From: a virus
Direction: 5' to 3' (one strand)
IMG/VR virus record: IMGVR_UViG_3300035212_003113
Location: 307,676-371,675 of that record
DNA length: 64,000 nucleotides
The notes beneath the pieces were generated by a model. It saw only the letters and a list, made by a program, of their open reading frames with translations, was not told where the DNA came from and searched no databases. The stretch's first letter is position 1; every line of letters begins with the position of its first letter. Positions 50,123-55,707 of this stretch are shown here, in pieces. The position numbers and the translations under genes were made by a program.

Positions 50123-50137
50123 ACATAACGGGTTAAA

Positions 50138-50162
50138 CGTAGCGCCGGTGGTCGGCGGTACG
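50138..50162 (+). promoter_or_regulatory. MSLIK leader hairpin II, copy A (GTGGT loop)
   Basis: CGTA-G-CGCCG (50138-50147), loop GTGGT, CGGCG-G-TACG (50153-50162): nine pairs with one G-G mismatch. Matching hairpins with other stem sequences occur at 53400 and 54820. The loop GTG is in frame with the gene and could be an alternative start. Confidence 0.65.
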
Positions 50163-50192
50163 CTAGGCCCTAGAAACAAAAGGGAAAGCACA

Positions 50193-50705
50193 ATGTCGCT
50201 CATCAAGTTTGGTTCCAACACCGGCAACTCTGGCAACACCCTTGCTCTCCCCGCTCCCCGTGTGACGGCGCCCGCCCCTATGGCGCCGATGCCTCTCCCG
50301 GCGCCGGTCGCTGCGACGAGCACGAGCCCGGACATTGCGGCTCTTATGGCGAGGCTTGCGGCGGCCGAGGCGGGGCTCGCTACAGAGAAGGCCCGGGCCG
50401 ATGCGGCCGAGGCTGCCCGTGCGGCGAGTGGCGGTAGCCGTGGATACAGCATGAAGGCGTCGGAGAAGGGCGCTATCTCGATCTACGGCGTCTCTACCAA
50501 GTTCCCGGTGACGCTCTACGCTCCCCACCTCGTGGGAATCATCCGTGATCTGGTTATGACCGGCAAGGCGTCGGCGTTCCTCCGGGAGAATGCGGCGAAG
50601 CTTTCGGTCAAGGTCGACGGCACGGGCCAGGCGGGCACGGGTGCTTCGGAATCGGCAGTGCGCAGCCTTGCCGATGAGCTTGATCGGGTCACCCGCAAGG
50701 CGTGA
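50193..50705 (+). CDS. MSLIK-family protein, paralog 1
   Basis: The 170-residue product starts MSLIKFGSNTGNSGNTLALP. A coiled-coil-like Ala/Glu helix (about 60-84) leads into the conserved core: KASEKGAISIYGVSTKFPVT, LYAPHLVGI and FLRENAAKLSVKVDGTGQAG. The SIYG-x(3-4)-FPVTLY core resembles a small domain found in many phages and viruses whose function I do not know. Paralogs lie at 53453 and 54870. An in-frame GTG at 50148 would add 15 residues. Confidence 0.75.
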   Translation: MSLIKFGSNTGNSGNTLALPAPRVTAPAPMAPMPLPAPVAATSTSPDIAALMARLAAAEAGLATEKARADAAEAARAASGGSRGYSMKASEKGAISIYGVSTKFPVTLYAPHLVGIIRDLVMTGKASAFLRENAAKLSVKVDGTGQAGTGASESAVRSLADELDRVTRKA

Positions 50706-50717
50706 ACGGTAGGAAGG

Positions 50718-50742
50718 GGGCCGGGTTCGCCCGGCCCTTTCC
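50718..50742 (+). terminator. Terminator with TTCG loop
   Basis: GGGCCGGG (50718-50725), loop TTCG, CCCGGCCC (50730-50737), then TTTCC. Confidence 0.75.
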
Positions 50743-50751
50743 TTCCCCGCC

Positions 50752-50780
50752 GGTCCTAAAAACAGATTCTTTTGATCCTG
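50752..50780 (+). promoter_or_regulatory. Bipartite promoter-like element, copy 18
   Basis: GGTCCT at 50752 and GATCCT at 50774; 46 nt to 50827. Confidence 0.8.
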
Positions 50781-50788
50781 TTAGACAA

Positions 50789-50813
50789 GCGGCGACGACG
50801 AAACAAACGCCGC
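50789..50813 (+). promoter_or_regulatory. 5' leader hairpin, ACGAAAC-loop family
   Basis: GCGGCG (50789-50794), loop ACGACGAAACAAA, CGCCGC (50808-50813). Confidence 0.6.
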
Positions 50814-50826
50814 GAATGGAGACGCG

Positions 50827-51219
50827 ATGCGCAAGCAGTCTGCTCGTTCCCTCACCCTTGCTCTTTCCCGTGCCGCTGCTGACGTGCTTGTCGGCAAGCT
50901 GTCAAGCCTTAACTATGGGAATACCACCACGCCGGGGCCGCGTCAAACGGCCATCCTCGCAGATATTGCCCGCCGCAAGGCAACCCGGCGCGGGCGTCGG
51001 GCTGCTACTGCCGCTGAGATTGCGGAAACGCAAGGCATCCCGGTCTCCAACGTGGAGCGGGCGCTGTCCTGTCTCCGGTGCCGTGGCCTTGTCGACCGCC
51101 GGGGCACCCGGTTCGGCCTTACCATCCGGGGGACGGAAGCTGCCGCCCTGTTCTCCGGGGTGCAGGTGCCCGACGGCATCGGGCTGGTCCTGACTGGTCA
51201 TGCTATCCGCAAGGTGTGA
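50827..51219 (+). CDS. Winged-helix DNA-binding protein, candidate regulator
   Basis: The 130-residue protein starts MRKQSARSLTLALSRAAADV. Residues 60-105 read ATAAEIAETQGIPVSNVERA, then LSCLRCRGLVDRRGTRFGLT, a helix-turn-helix plus wing as in MarR-like regulators. It may bind the repeated promoter-like elements or host promoters; the target is not known. Confidence 0.7.
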   Translation: MRKQSARSLTLALSRAAADVLVGKLSSLNYGNTTTPGPRQTAILADIARRKATRRGRRAATAAEIAETQGIPVSNVERALSCLRCRGLVDRRGTRFGLTIRGTEAAALFSGVQVPDGIGLVLTGHAIRKV

Positions 51220-51234
51220 CCGTCCGGGGCGGGT

Positions 51235-51258
51235 CGGGGGAGAAATCCCCCGGCCTTT
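51235..51258 (+). terminator. Terminator-like hairpin with GAAA loop
   Basis: CGGGGGA (51235-51241), loop GAAA, TCCCCCG (51246-51252), then GCCTTTCC. Confidence 0.7.
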
Positions 51259-51270
51259 CCTTCCGGCCCC

Positions 51271-51299
51271 GGTCCTAAAGACATACTTACCTGATCCTG
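51271..51299 (+). promoter_or_regulatory. Bipartite promoter-like element, copy 19
   Basis: GGTCCT at 51271 and GATCCT at 51293; 21 nt to 51321. It serves two genes. Confidence 0.8.
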
Positions 51300-51320
51300 A
51301 TAAGCACAACGGAGGCCGGT

Positions 51321-51515
51321 ATGAAAAGCAAGTTTTCTTGCCCTACTTGTAAGCAACGCCCTGCGTGTGACTGTGCACCCCCGGACTATGCCCGGATGCG
51401 CCGGGAAAGCGAGCATGCACCGTCGACTGCCGTCTATGTTGCCGCCCTGCAACGTGCATGGGAGCACCGTGCGATGATGCTCGAAGCGGACGAGACCCGC
51501 GACCACCGCGATTAG
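51321..51515 (+). CDS. Small Cys-motif protein
   Basis: The 64-residue product starts MKSKFSCPTCKQRPACDCAP, with CPTC and CDC that may hold zinc, followed by a helix. It shares a transcript with the next gene (18 nt gap). Confidence 0.65.
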   Translation: MKSKFSCPTCKQRPACDCAPPDYARMRRESEHAPSTAVYVAALQRAWEHRAMMLEADETRDHRD

Positions 51516-51533
51516 CGGGTAGGAGGACTGCGC

Positions 51534-51716
51534 ATGAAAGAGCTTTTCTTTTGCATTGATCAGGAACACGTTGATGCCGGGGAGTTCCTGCCCGGCGAGA
51601 TCGGGCACTGGGCAGTGCGCGGACTCCCCGGCGGGGTGCTCGTATTCAACAACCGCTATCTAGCCGAACTGGTGTGGGCGGGTATCGCACCTCACCACGG
51701 CTACGCTCACAACTAG
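51534..51716 (+). CDS. Small protein of unknown function
   Basis: The 60-residue product starts MKELFFCIDQEHVDAGEFLP after AGGAGG. It is mostly strand-forming and ends AGIAPHHGYAHN. It is the second gene of its unit. Confidence 0.62.
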   Translation: MKELFFCIDQEHVDAGEFLPGEIGHWAVRGLPGGVLVFNNRYLAELVWAGIAPHHGYAHN

Positions 51717-51750
51717 GGGATCGGGGCGGACACCTGCCCCTTTCCTTCCC

Positions 51751-51779
51751 GGTCCTAAAAGCATACCGGGCCGATCTTG
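51751..51779 (+). promoter_or_regulatory. Bipartite promoter-like element, copy 20
   Basis: GGTCCT at 51751 and GATCTT at 51773, spacer AAAAGCATACCGGGCC; 16 nt to 51796. Confidence 0.75.
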
Positions 51780-51795
51780 ATAGCCGGGAGGCACG

Positions 51796-51987
51796 ATGGA
51801 ACGGCTCCGACAAACGCTCCGGGCGTTGTTCGCCCCGCCGCATTATCCGCCCGGCTATGCGCCGGTGTCCGGTCATGCGGTGCATTCATACGAGAAAAAC
51901 TATTTTCTGGCGGACACGCGCCGCCGTGCGAGGGTAGCCTATGAAGCCGCGAAACGCAATCTTGTTGCAGATGATCCTAACCCGTAA
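51796..51987 (+). CDS. Small protein of unknown function
   Basis: The 63-residue product starts MERLRQTLRALFAPPHYPPG after GGGAGG. A basic helix (TRRRARVAYEAAKRN) ends the protein. A smaller basic frame overlaps its 3' end. Confidence 0.62.
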   Translation: MERLRQTLRALFAPPHYPPGYAPVSGHAVHSYEKNYFLADTRRRARVAYEAAKRNLVADDPNP

Positions 51988-52072
51988 AGGCGGGGTCATG
52001 CGCGACCGCAAGGCGGAATCGAAACGCCGGGCGTGCCGGGGGCGAGTCCGCCGGGACCGCGACGACGAGTGA
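51971..52072 (+). CDS. Possible very small Arg-rich peptide
   Basis: The 33-residue frame reads MILTRKGGVMRDRKAESKRR then ACRGRVRRDRDDE. It overlaps the previous gene by 17 nt; an internal ATG at 51998 gives 24 residues. The composition recalls the basic peptide at 47422. Ribosome-site support is weak. Confidence 0.35.
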   Translation: MILTRKGGVMRDRKAESKRRACRGRVRRDRDDE

Positions 52073-52107
52073 CCGGCTGGGGCGCCAGCCCCACCTGGCT
52101 CGCGACC

Positions 52108-52136
52108 GGTCCTAAAAACATACTCCTCTGATCCTG
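52108..52136 (+). promoter_or_regulatory. Bipartite promoter-like element, copy 21
   Basis: GGTCCT at 52108 and GATCCT at 52130; 42 nt to 52179. The leader keeps the AGAAGCCGGAACGAAAC block seen at 46503, but its 3' arm is changed. Confidence 0.78.
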
Positions 52137-52178
52137 TATAGCAGAAGCCGGAACGAAACCAACTAGCAGGAGGCAGCT

Positions 52179-52472
52179 ATGTCCAAGGTTCACTTCAACA
52201 CCGGTCGTCTTTATGGTCCCCATGGTCAACGCATCGTGGCTATGCAGTGCCCTTCCGGCGAAGTTGTGTTCGTTGACCGGGACCGGGGCATCCTAGGTGC
52301 CTTGACTGAAAAGTCGGGGGAGATGGGCGCCAACACCGGAGGCGTCAAGGTGTTCCCGCCGTTGACGGCGGCGCAGGTACAGGCGGAAGTCAGTCGCCGC
52401 TATGTCGGCAGCTACGCTTATCAAAGCAGCTCACTGGCCTACCAGTTTGAGGCGCAGCTTCTCGCGGACTGA
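52179..52472 (+). CDS. Small protein of unknown function
   Basis: The 97-residue product starts MSKVHFNTGRLYGPHGQRIV after AGGAGG. The first part is strand-rich (GEVVFVDRDRG); the last is helical. No family is recognised. Confidence 0.67.
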   Translation: MSKVHFNTGRLYGPHGQRIVAMQCPSGEVVFVDRDRGILGALTEKSGEMGANTGGVKVFPPLTAAQVQAEVSRRYVGSYAYQSSSLAYQFEAQLLAD

Positions 52473-52509
52473 GGTCCGGCCCCGCACGCGCGGGGTTCTT
52501 TGCTGAGCC

Positions 52510-52538
52510 GGTCCTAAAAACAGATTCTTTTGATCTTG
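52510..52538 (+). promoter_or_regulatory. Bipartite promoter-like element, copy 22
   Basis: GGTCCT at 52510 and GATCTT at 52532; 18 nt to 52557. Confidence 0.8.
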
Positions 52539-52556
52539 TTAGACACGGAGGCGACG

Positions 52557-52850
52557 ATGCGCAGCAGCGAGCAGGTTTTCGTGGCAGTCGTTTCAACCTC
52601 CCGCCACTTTGGCGGGCATGAGGAAGGCGGCTGGTGGTTCGACTGGTCGAATGTAGAAAAGGCGTGGTCTTTTGACAACCCGCGCCGGGCGCGCCGGTTT
52701 GCCCGGCGGCTGGAACGCGAGGAAGCGCATTACGCGCCGCGTCATGACCGCTTCTCGGTTCTCGGCGGGACCGATGTAGAAGTCCGCCGCACGCGGGACC
52801 CGGAAGCACTCGCCGAATGGCAGAGCCGGCAGCGCCCGCGATACGAGTGA
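52557..52850 (+). CDS. Small basic protein of unknown function
   Basis: I chose the ATG at 52557 after CGGAGG. The 97-residue product has WWFDWSNVEKAWSF and an Arg-rich helix NPRRARRFARRLEREEAHYA, a pattern seen in small phage proteins of unknown role. Confidence 0.67.
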   Translation: MRSSEQVFVAVVSTSRHFGGHEEGGWWFDWSNVEKAWSFDNPRRARRFARRLEREEAHYAPRHDRFSVLGGTDVEVRRTRDPEALAEWQSRQRPRYE

Positions 52851-52893
52851 GCGGACAACGGACCGGGGCCTAGCTCCGGTCCCGAGTCCGGCC

Positions 52894-52922
52894 GGTCCTA
52901 AAAACATAAACTTTTGATCCTG
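52894..52922 (+). promoter_or_regulatory. Bipartite promoter-like element, copy 23
   Basis: GGTCCT at 52894 and GATCCT at 52916; 23 nt to 52946. Confidence 0.8.
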
Positions 52923-52945
52923 ATAGGTGCCACAACGGAGGCTGC

Positions 52946-53146
52946 ATGCAGGTGACGGAGATTGCGATTGACGGCAACGGCAACGCGACGGTGAACGCCC
53001 GCGAGGGCGGGATGGAAGCGGCGCTCGCCCGCGCCCCGTGGGCGCTGCGGGGATGGGCGGCGGAACGCTGCAATCTGGAAATGACGGGGCGGGAGTACCT
53101 GACCCGCCGCGCCGAGATGCTGCGGGCGCTGGCGGACGTCCGCTAG
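52946..53146 (+). CDS. Small protein of unknown function
   Basis: The 66-residue product starts MQVTEIAIDGNGNATVNARE after CGGAGG and has two short strands followed by an Arg/Ala-rich helix. No family is recognised. Confidence 0.65.
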   Translation: MQVTEIAIDGNGNATVNAREGGMEAALARAPWALRGWAAERCNLEMTGREYLTRRAEMLRALADVR

Positions 53147-53182
53147 GGGACGGGGTGCCGGGGGGGCACCTGACTCCGGACC

Positions 53183-53211
53183 GGGCCTAAAAACATACTC
53201 CTCTGATCTTG
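53183..53211 (+). promoter_or_regulatory. Bipartite promoter-like element, copy 24
   Basis: GGGCCT at 53183 and GATCTT at 53205. The only frame with a ribosome site downstream is the three-codon ATG-CGG-GGC-TAA at 53236-53247, after GGGAGG. Confidence 0.7.
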
Positions 53212-53328
53212 TCCCGCATACGTGGGAGGTGTGCCATGCGGGGCTAAAAGATTGCAAAACTTATCTGCAAGGGCCAACGGCGAGTCCGGGGGCGGGCGTC
53301 CTATTGTCCGAAAAGCGCGGTCGCCACC

Positions 53329-53357
53329 GGTCCTAAAAACAGCTTCCCCTGATCTTG
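53329..53357 (+). promoter_or_regulatory. Bipartite promoter-like element, copy 25
   Basis: GGTCCT at 53329 and GATCTT at 53351; 95 nt to the second MSLIK paralog. Confidence 0.78.
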
Positions 53358-53367
53358 TAGGGTGTCC

Positions 53368-53381
53368 CGGCGACGACGCCG
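53368..53381 (+). promoter_or_regulatory. MSLIK leader hairpin I, copy B
   Basis: CGGCG (53368-53372), loop ACGA, CGCCG (53377-53381), in the same place as hairpin I of copies A and C. Confidence 0.5.
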
Positions 53382-53399
53382 CGACGCAGCGCCGATGAC

Positions 53400-53424
53400 G
53401 CAGCGCCCGATGGTCGGGGGTTGC
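53400..53424 (+). promoter_or_regulatory. MSLIK leader hairpin II, copy B (ATGGT loop)
   Basis: The arms 53400-53409 and 53415-53424 pair around ATGGT with one G-G mismatch and one G-U pair. The frame from the loop ATG stops after six codons, so here the loop start cannot extend the gene. Confidence 0.6.
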
Positions 53425-53452
53425 GGATAGGCTAGAACGCAGGATACAAGCC

Positions 53453-53896
53453 ATGTCGCTTATCAAGCTCCCCGCCCCTGTCGCCGCCACCGTTGCCACG
53501 CCCGTCACGGCGCCGTCTCTGTCTCCTGACATTGCCGCGCTCATGGCCCGCCTCGCAGCGGCGGAAGCTGCGGTCGCGACGGAAAAGGCCCGCGCCGACG
53601 CCGCTGAAAAGGTCAAGGCGGAGTCGCGGGGTTATTCTGCGAAGGCATCGGAAAAGGGCGCGGTTTCCATCTACGGGGTTAGCGCCCGCTTCCCTGTCAC
53701 GCTGTATGCCCCGCACTTTGTCGGGGTGTGCCTTGACCTTATCATGACGGATAAGGGGGTCAACTTCCTGCGTGAAAACGCGGATAAGTTGTCTGTCAAG
53801 GTGGACGGCACCGGGCAGGCCGGGACGGAGGCGAGCCGGGCGGAAGTGCTGCGCCTCGCAGACCGGCTGGCCGGTGCGGTTGCCCGCCTGAAGTGA
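53453..53896 (+). CDS. MSLIK-family protein, paralog 2
   Basis: The 147-residue product starts MSLIKLPAPVAATVATPVTA. The Ala/Glu helix and the core KASEKGAVSIYGVSARFPVT, YAPHFVGVCLDLIMTDKG and FLRENADKLSVKVDG match the paralogs at 50193 and 54870. The spacer after MSLIK is shorter than in paralog 1. Confidence 0.75.
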   Translation: MSLIKLPAPVAATVATPVTAPSLSPDIAALMARLAAAEAAVATEKARADAAEKVKAESRGYSAKASEKGAVSIYGVSARFPVTLYAPHFVGVCLDLIMTDKGVNFLRENADKLSVKVDGTGQAGTEASRAEVLRLADRLAGAVARLK

Positions 53897-53978
53897 GGCG
53901 GGCCGGGGGTGGGCGGGGCGACCCGCCTGCCCCTTTTCCGGCGACCGGCGCCCGGCCGGACCCGCCGGGTTCGCCACC

Positions 53979-54007
53979 GGCCCTAAAAACATACTCGCCT
54001 GATCCTG
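53979..54007 (+). promoter_or_regulatory. Bipartite promoter-like element, copy 26 (no gene)
   Basis: GGCCCT at 53979 and GATCCT at 54001. The downstream stretch ends in CCTTTTTTTATT without a frame. Confidence 0.72.
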
Positions 54008-54086
54008 TAGGACGTACTCTGGTGACAAACCGGGGCGGGCGAACTATTCCTTTTTTTATTGCCCGGCGCGGGGCAGTCCGGTCGTC

Positions 54087-54115
54087 GGTCCTAAAAACAT
54101 ACGCCGACGATCCTG
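54087..54115 (+). promoter_or_regulatory. Bipartite promoter-like element, copy 27 (no gene)
   Basis: GGTCCT at 54087 and GATCCT at 54109. The shared 24-nt block follows 8 nt later. It faces the reverse copy at 54188. Confidence 0.72.
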
Positions 54116-54123
54116 ACAGACGG

Positions 54124-54216
54124 GTCAACGGGACAACCGGGGGCGGGATAGGTGCGTCGATTGCAAGAAAAAACCGGGGAACAATAACAGGATCGGGAAA
54201 GCCCGTTTTTAGGACC
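54124..54216 (+). ncRNA. Candidate short non-coding RNA from copy 27
   Basis: This frame-free stretch begins with the repeated 24-nt block and runs into an oppositely oriented promoter-like element. The 3' end is not known; existence is inferred from the element only. Confidence 0.35.
54188..54216 (-). promoter_or_regulatory. Bipartite promoter-like element, copy 28, reverse strand
   Basis: On the reverse strand GGTCCT lies at 54216-54211 and GATCCT at 54194-54189, with the spacer AAAAACGGGCTTTCCC. It is the only reverse copy seen and would transcribe against copy 27. Confidence 0.75.
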
Positions 54217-54255
54217 GGGATTGCCTGCAAAGTTTATGCCCCTTTTTATTGTGCC

Positions 54256-54284
54256 GGTCCTAAAAACAGCTTCTCCCGATCCTG
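54256..54284 (+). promoter_or_regulatory. Bipartite promoter-like element, copy 29 (no gene)
   Basis: GGTCCT at 54256 and GATCCT at 54278. The shared 24-nt block follows at 54291. Confidence 0.72.
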
Positions 54285-54290
54285 TTACGC

Positions 54291-54396
54291 GTCAACGCTA
54301 TAGTCGGGGGCGGGGAGAGGTGTATCCGGTGGATTAGTTATGTGGACAAAAGATCCGTTTTGTTTTTGCGTTTTATGATAGCTGACAGGGGCCGGC
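54291..54396 (+). ncRNA. Candidate short non-coding RNA from copy 29
   Basis: It begins with the shared 24-nt block and is followed by AT-rich DNA with a T run (CGTTTTGTTTTTGCG). The only small frame has 12 codons without a clear ribosome site. Confidence 0.35.
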
Positions 54397-54425
54397 GGTC
54401 CTAAAGACGGAGTCCGCCGATCCTG
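54397..54425 (+). promoter_or_regulatory. Bipartite promoter-like element, copy 30 (no gene)
   Basis: GGTCCT at 54397 and GATCCT at 54419, with the GC spacer AAAGACGGAGTCCGCC. Confidence 0.72.
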
Positions 54426-54433
54426 TAACCTGC

Positions 54434-54536
54434 GTCAACGGGACAACCGGGGACGGGTGCGGTGTGCCTAGTGGCTTTGTAATGCTGATGCAATGTTTGC
54501 AGGATCTTTTCTATCTGTTATTAGGATTGCGGCTTC
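54434..54536 (+). ncRNA. Candidate short non-coding RNA from copy 30
   Basis: It begins with the shared 24-nt block (20 or more bases identical to the copy at 54124) and has no frame with a ribosome site before the next element. Confidence 0.35.
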
Positions 54537-54565
54537 AGTCCTAAAGACGGTGTTGTGTGATCCTG
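54537..54565 (+). promoter_or_regulatory. Bipartite promoter-like element, copy 31 (no gene)
   Basis: AGTCCT at 54537 and GATCCT at 54559. The 180 nt after it are AT-rich and hold no supported gene. Confidence 0.7.
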
Positions 54566-54744
54566 TTGTGCTTTTACTGATTCTGGCTTTCCCTAACGGT
54601 AGAGAGCTGGGAGATAACTTTATAATCTTTAGCAGGCCGCCCGGGCTTGCTGGATAGCTATTGTCTCGCGCGCGTTGATAGGGATGCTTGGTAGGTTGCT
54701 AGATAGTACCTGCTAGAAAGCAGTTTTTCTTGACAGGGGGCGGC

Positions 54745-54773
54745 GGTCCTAAAGTCGGGGTCCGCCGATCCTG
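54745..54773 (+). promoter_or_regulatory. Bipartite promoter-like element, copy 32
   Basis: GGTCCT at 54745 and GATCCT at 54767, with the GC spacer AAAGTCGGGGTCCGCC; 96 nt to the third MSLIK paralog. Confidence 0.78.
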
Positions 54774-54785
54774 TAGAGCAGAACG

Positions 54786-54805
54786 GCGGCCCACTACATA
54801 GCCGC
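54786..54805 (+). promoter_or_regulatory. MSLIK leader hairpin I, copy C
   Basis: GCGGC (54786-54790), loop CCACTACATA, GCCGC (54801-54805). Confidence 0.55.
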
Positions 54806-54819
54806 AAAGGTGAAGCGTT

Positions 54820-54838
54820 ATACCCGGTGGTCGGGTAT
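54820..54838 (+). promoter_or_regulatory. MSLIK leader hairpin II, copy C (GTGGT loop)
   Basis: ATACCCG (54820-54826), loop GTGGT, CGGGTAT (54832-54838): a perfect 7-bp stem whose outer pairs differ from copies A and B. The loop GTG at 54827 is again in frame with the gene. Confidence 0.65.
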
Positions 54839-54869
54839 CTCGTGGAGCCTAAATACAGGGAGAGCATCA

Positions 54870-55297
54870 TGTCGCTCATCAAGGTCGGAACCCCCGTCGC
54901 CAACAACACCGTCACCTCTGTCAGCCCGGATGTGGCAGCTCTCATGGAGCGTCTCAAGGCTGCCGAGGCTGCGCTGGCAGCAGAGAAGGCCCGTGCCGAT
55001 GCTGCTACCAAGACTAAGGGCGAGGCGCGTGGTTACACCGCCAAGGCCAGCGAGAAGGGTGCTATCAGCATCTACGGTGTGTCCGCTCGCTTTCCTGTCA
55101 CGGTCTACGCTCCCCACTTTGTGGGGATTGCGCTGGACCTCATCATGACCGACAAGGGAGTGGCGTTTCTCCGGGAGAACGCTGATAAGCTCTCTGTCAA
55201 GGTGGATGGTACCGGGACCGCTGGTACCGAGGCTAGCCGTGCCGAGGTTCTCCGGCTGGCTGACCGTCTCGCTGAAGCTGTCGCCAAGCTGAAGTGA
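54870..55297 (+). CDS. MSLIK-family protein, paralog 3
   Basis: The 142-residue product starts MSLIKVGTPVANNTVTSVSP, has the Ala/Glu helix (MERLKAAEAALAAEKARADA) and the core KASEKGAISIYGVSARFPVT, VYAPHFVGIALDLIMTDKG and FLRENADKLSVKVDG, ending RADRL-type helix. It is very close to paralog 2 in the core. A start at GTG 54827 would add VGYLVEPKYRESI-like residues that resemble the extension of paralog 1. Confidence 0.75.
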
Positions 55298-55309
55298 GGC
55301 AGGCAGGTG

Positions 55310-55338
55310 GGGGCCGGGATAACCCGGCTCCCTTTCCT
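55310..55338 (+). terminator. Terminator-like hairpin
   Basis: GGGGCCGGG (55310-55318), loop ATAA, CCCGGCTCC (55323-55331), then CTTTCC. The CCTGTTAGA just after it may be a remnant right half of a promoter-like element. Confidence 0.65.
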
Positions 55339-55375
55339 GTTAGAATGACAGCTTACCCCTACACAGGTGGCAATA

Positions 55376-55549
55376 ATGCTGCGCTTTTTGGAACTTCCTC
55401 CTAGCCGTCCTGACGTCGAGCCTACGTGGACGGAGTGTATTGCGATGGCCTTTCAATGTGCCCGCTTTGCGCCGCTCGAAGCGGACAGGGCACGGGCCAT
55501 GCATGCTGCCTGTAGCTGGTTAGAAAAAGGCTTGTTTTGGCTTGATTGA
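55376..55549 (+). CDS. Small protein of unknown function
   Basis: I chose the ATG at 55376 after AGGTGG; a GTG lies at 55367. The 57-residue product starts MLRFLELPPSRPDVEPTWTE and is helical with three Cys. It is the only gene between the third MSLIK paralog and the tandem promoter-like array. Confidence 0.58.
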   Translation: MLRFLELPPSRPDVEPTWTECIAMAFQCARFAPLEADRARAMHAACSWLEKGLFWLD

Positions 55550-55658
55550 AGCCACTACCGGGGAGGGGCGACTCTCCCCGGTACCTACAACCTGCAACAC
55601 ACCTGCCAACGGGACAACCGGGGGCGGGCGATCTATTCGCGCGCGCGTTGTGTGCTCC

Positions 55659-55687
55659 GGTCCTAAAAACAGCGATTTCTGATCCTG
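55659..55687 (+). promoter_or_regulatory. Bipartite promoter-like element, copy 33 (no gene)
   Basis: GGTCCT at 55659 and GATCCT at 55681. Its transcript would include the left arm of the 15-bp inverted repeat at 55708-55722. Confidence 0.72.
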
Positions 55688-55707
55688 ATACAGTTGCCCC
55701 TCTGTCA

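Larger units (their letters stand above)
53897..54744. other. Gene-poor stretch with repeated promoter-like elements
   Basis: Apart from the elements listed separately, no gene with a ribosome site is seen. Three transcripts that would start at 54116, 54285 and 54426 begin with the same 24-nt block (54124-54147, 54291-54314, 54434-54457): (G)TCAACG, then eight variable bases, then CGGGG-x-CGGG. Related blocks lie at 53273-53296 and 55605-55628. Confidence 0.6.

Noticed and set aside
54493-54657. A 54-codon hydrophobic frame across promoter-like copy 31
   Set aside because: It has no ribosome site and runs through an intact promoter-like element, so chance is more likely.
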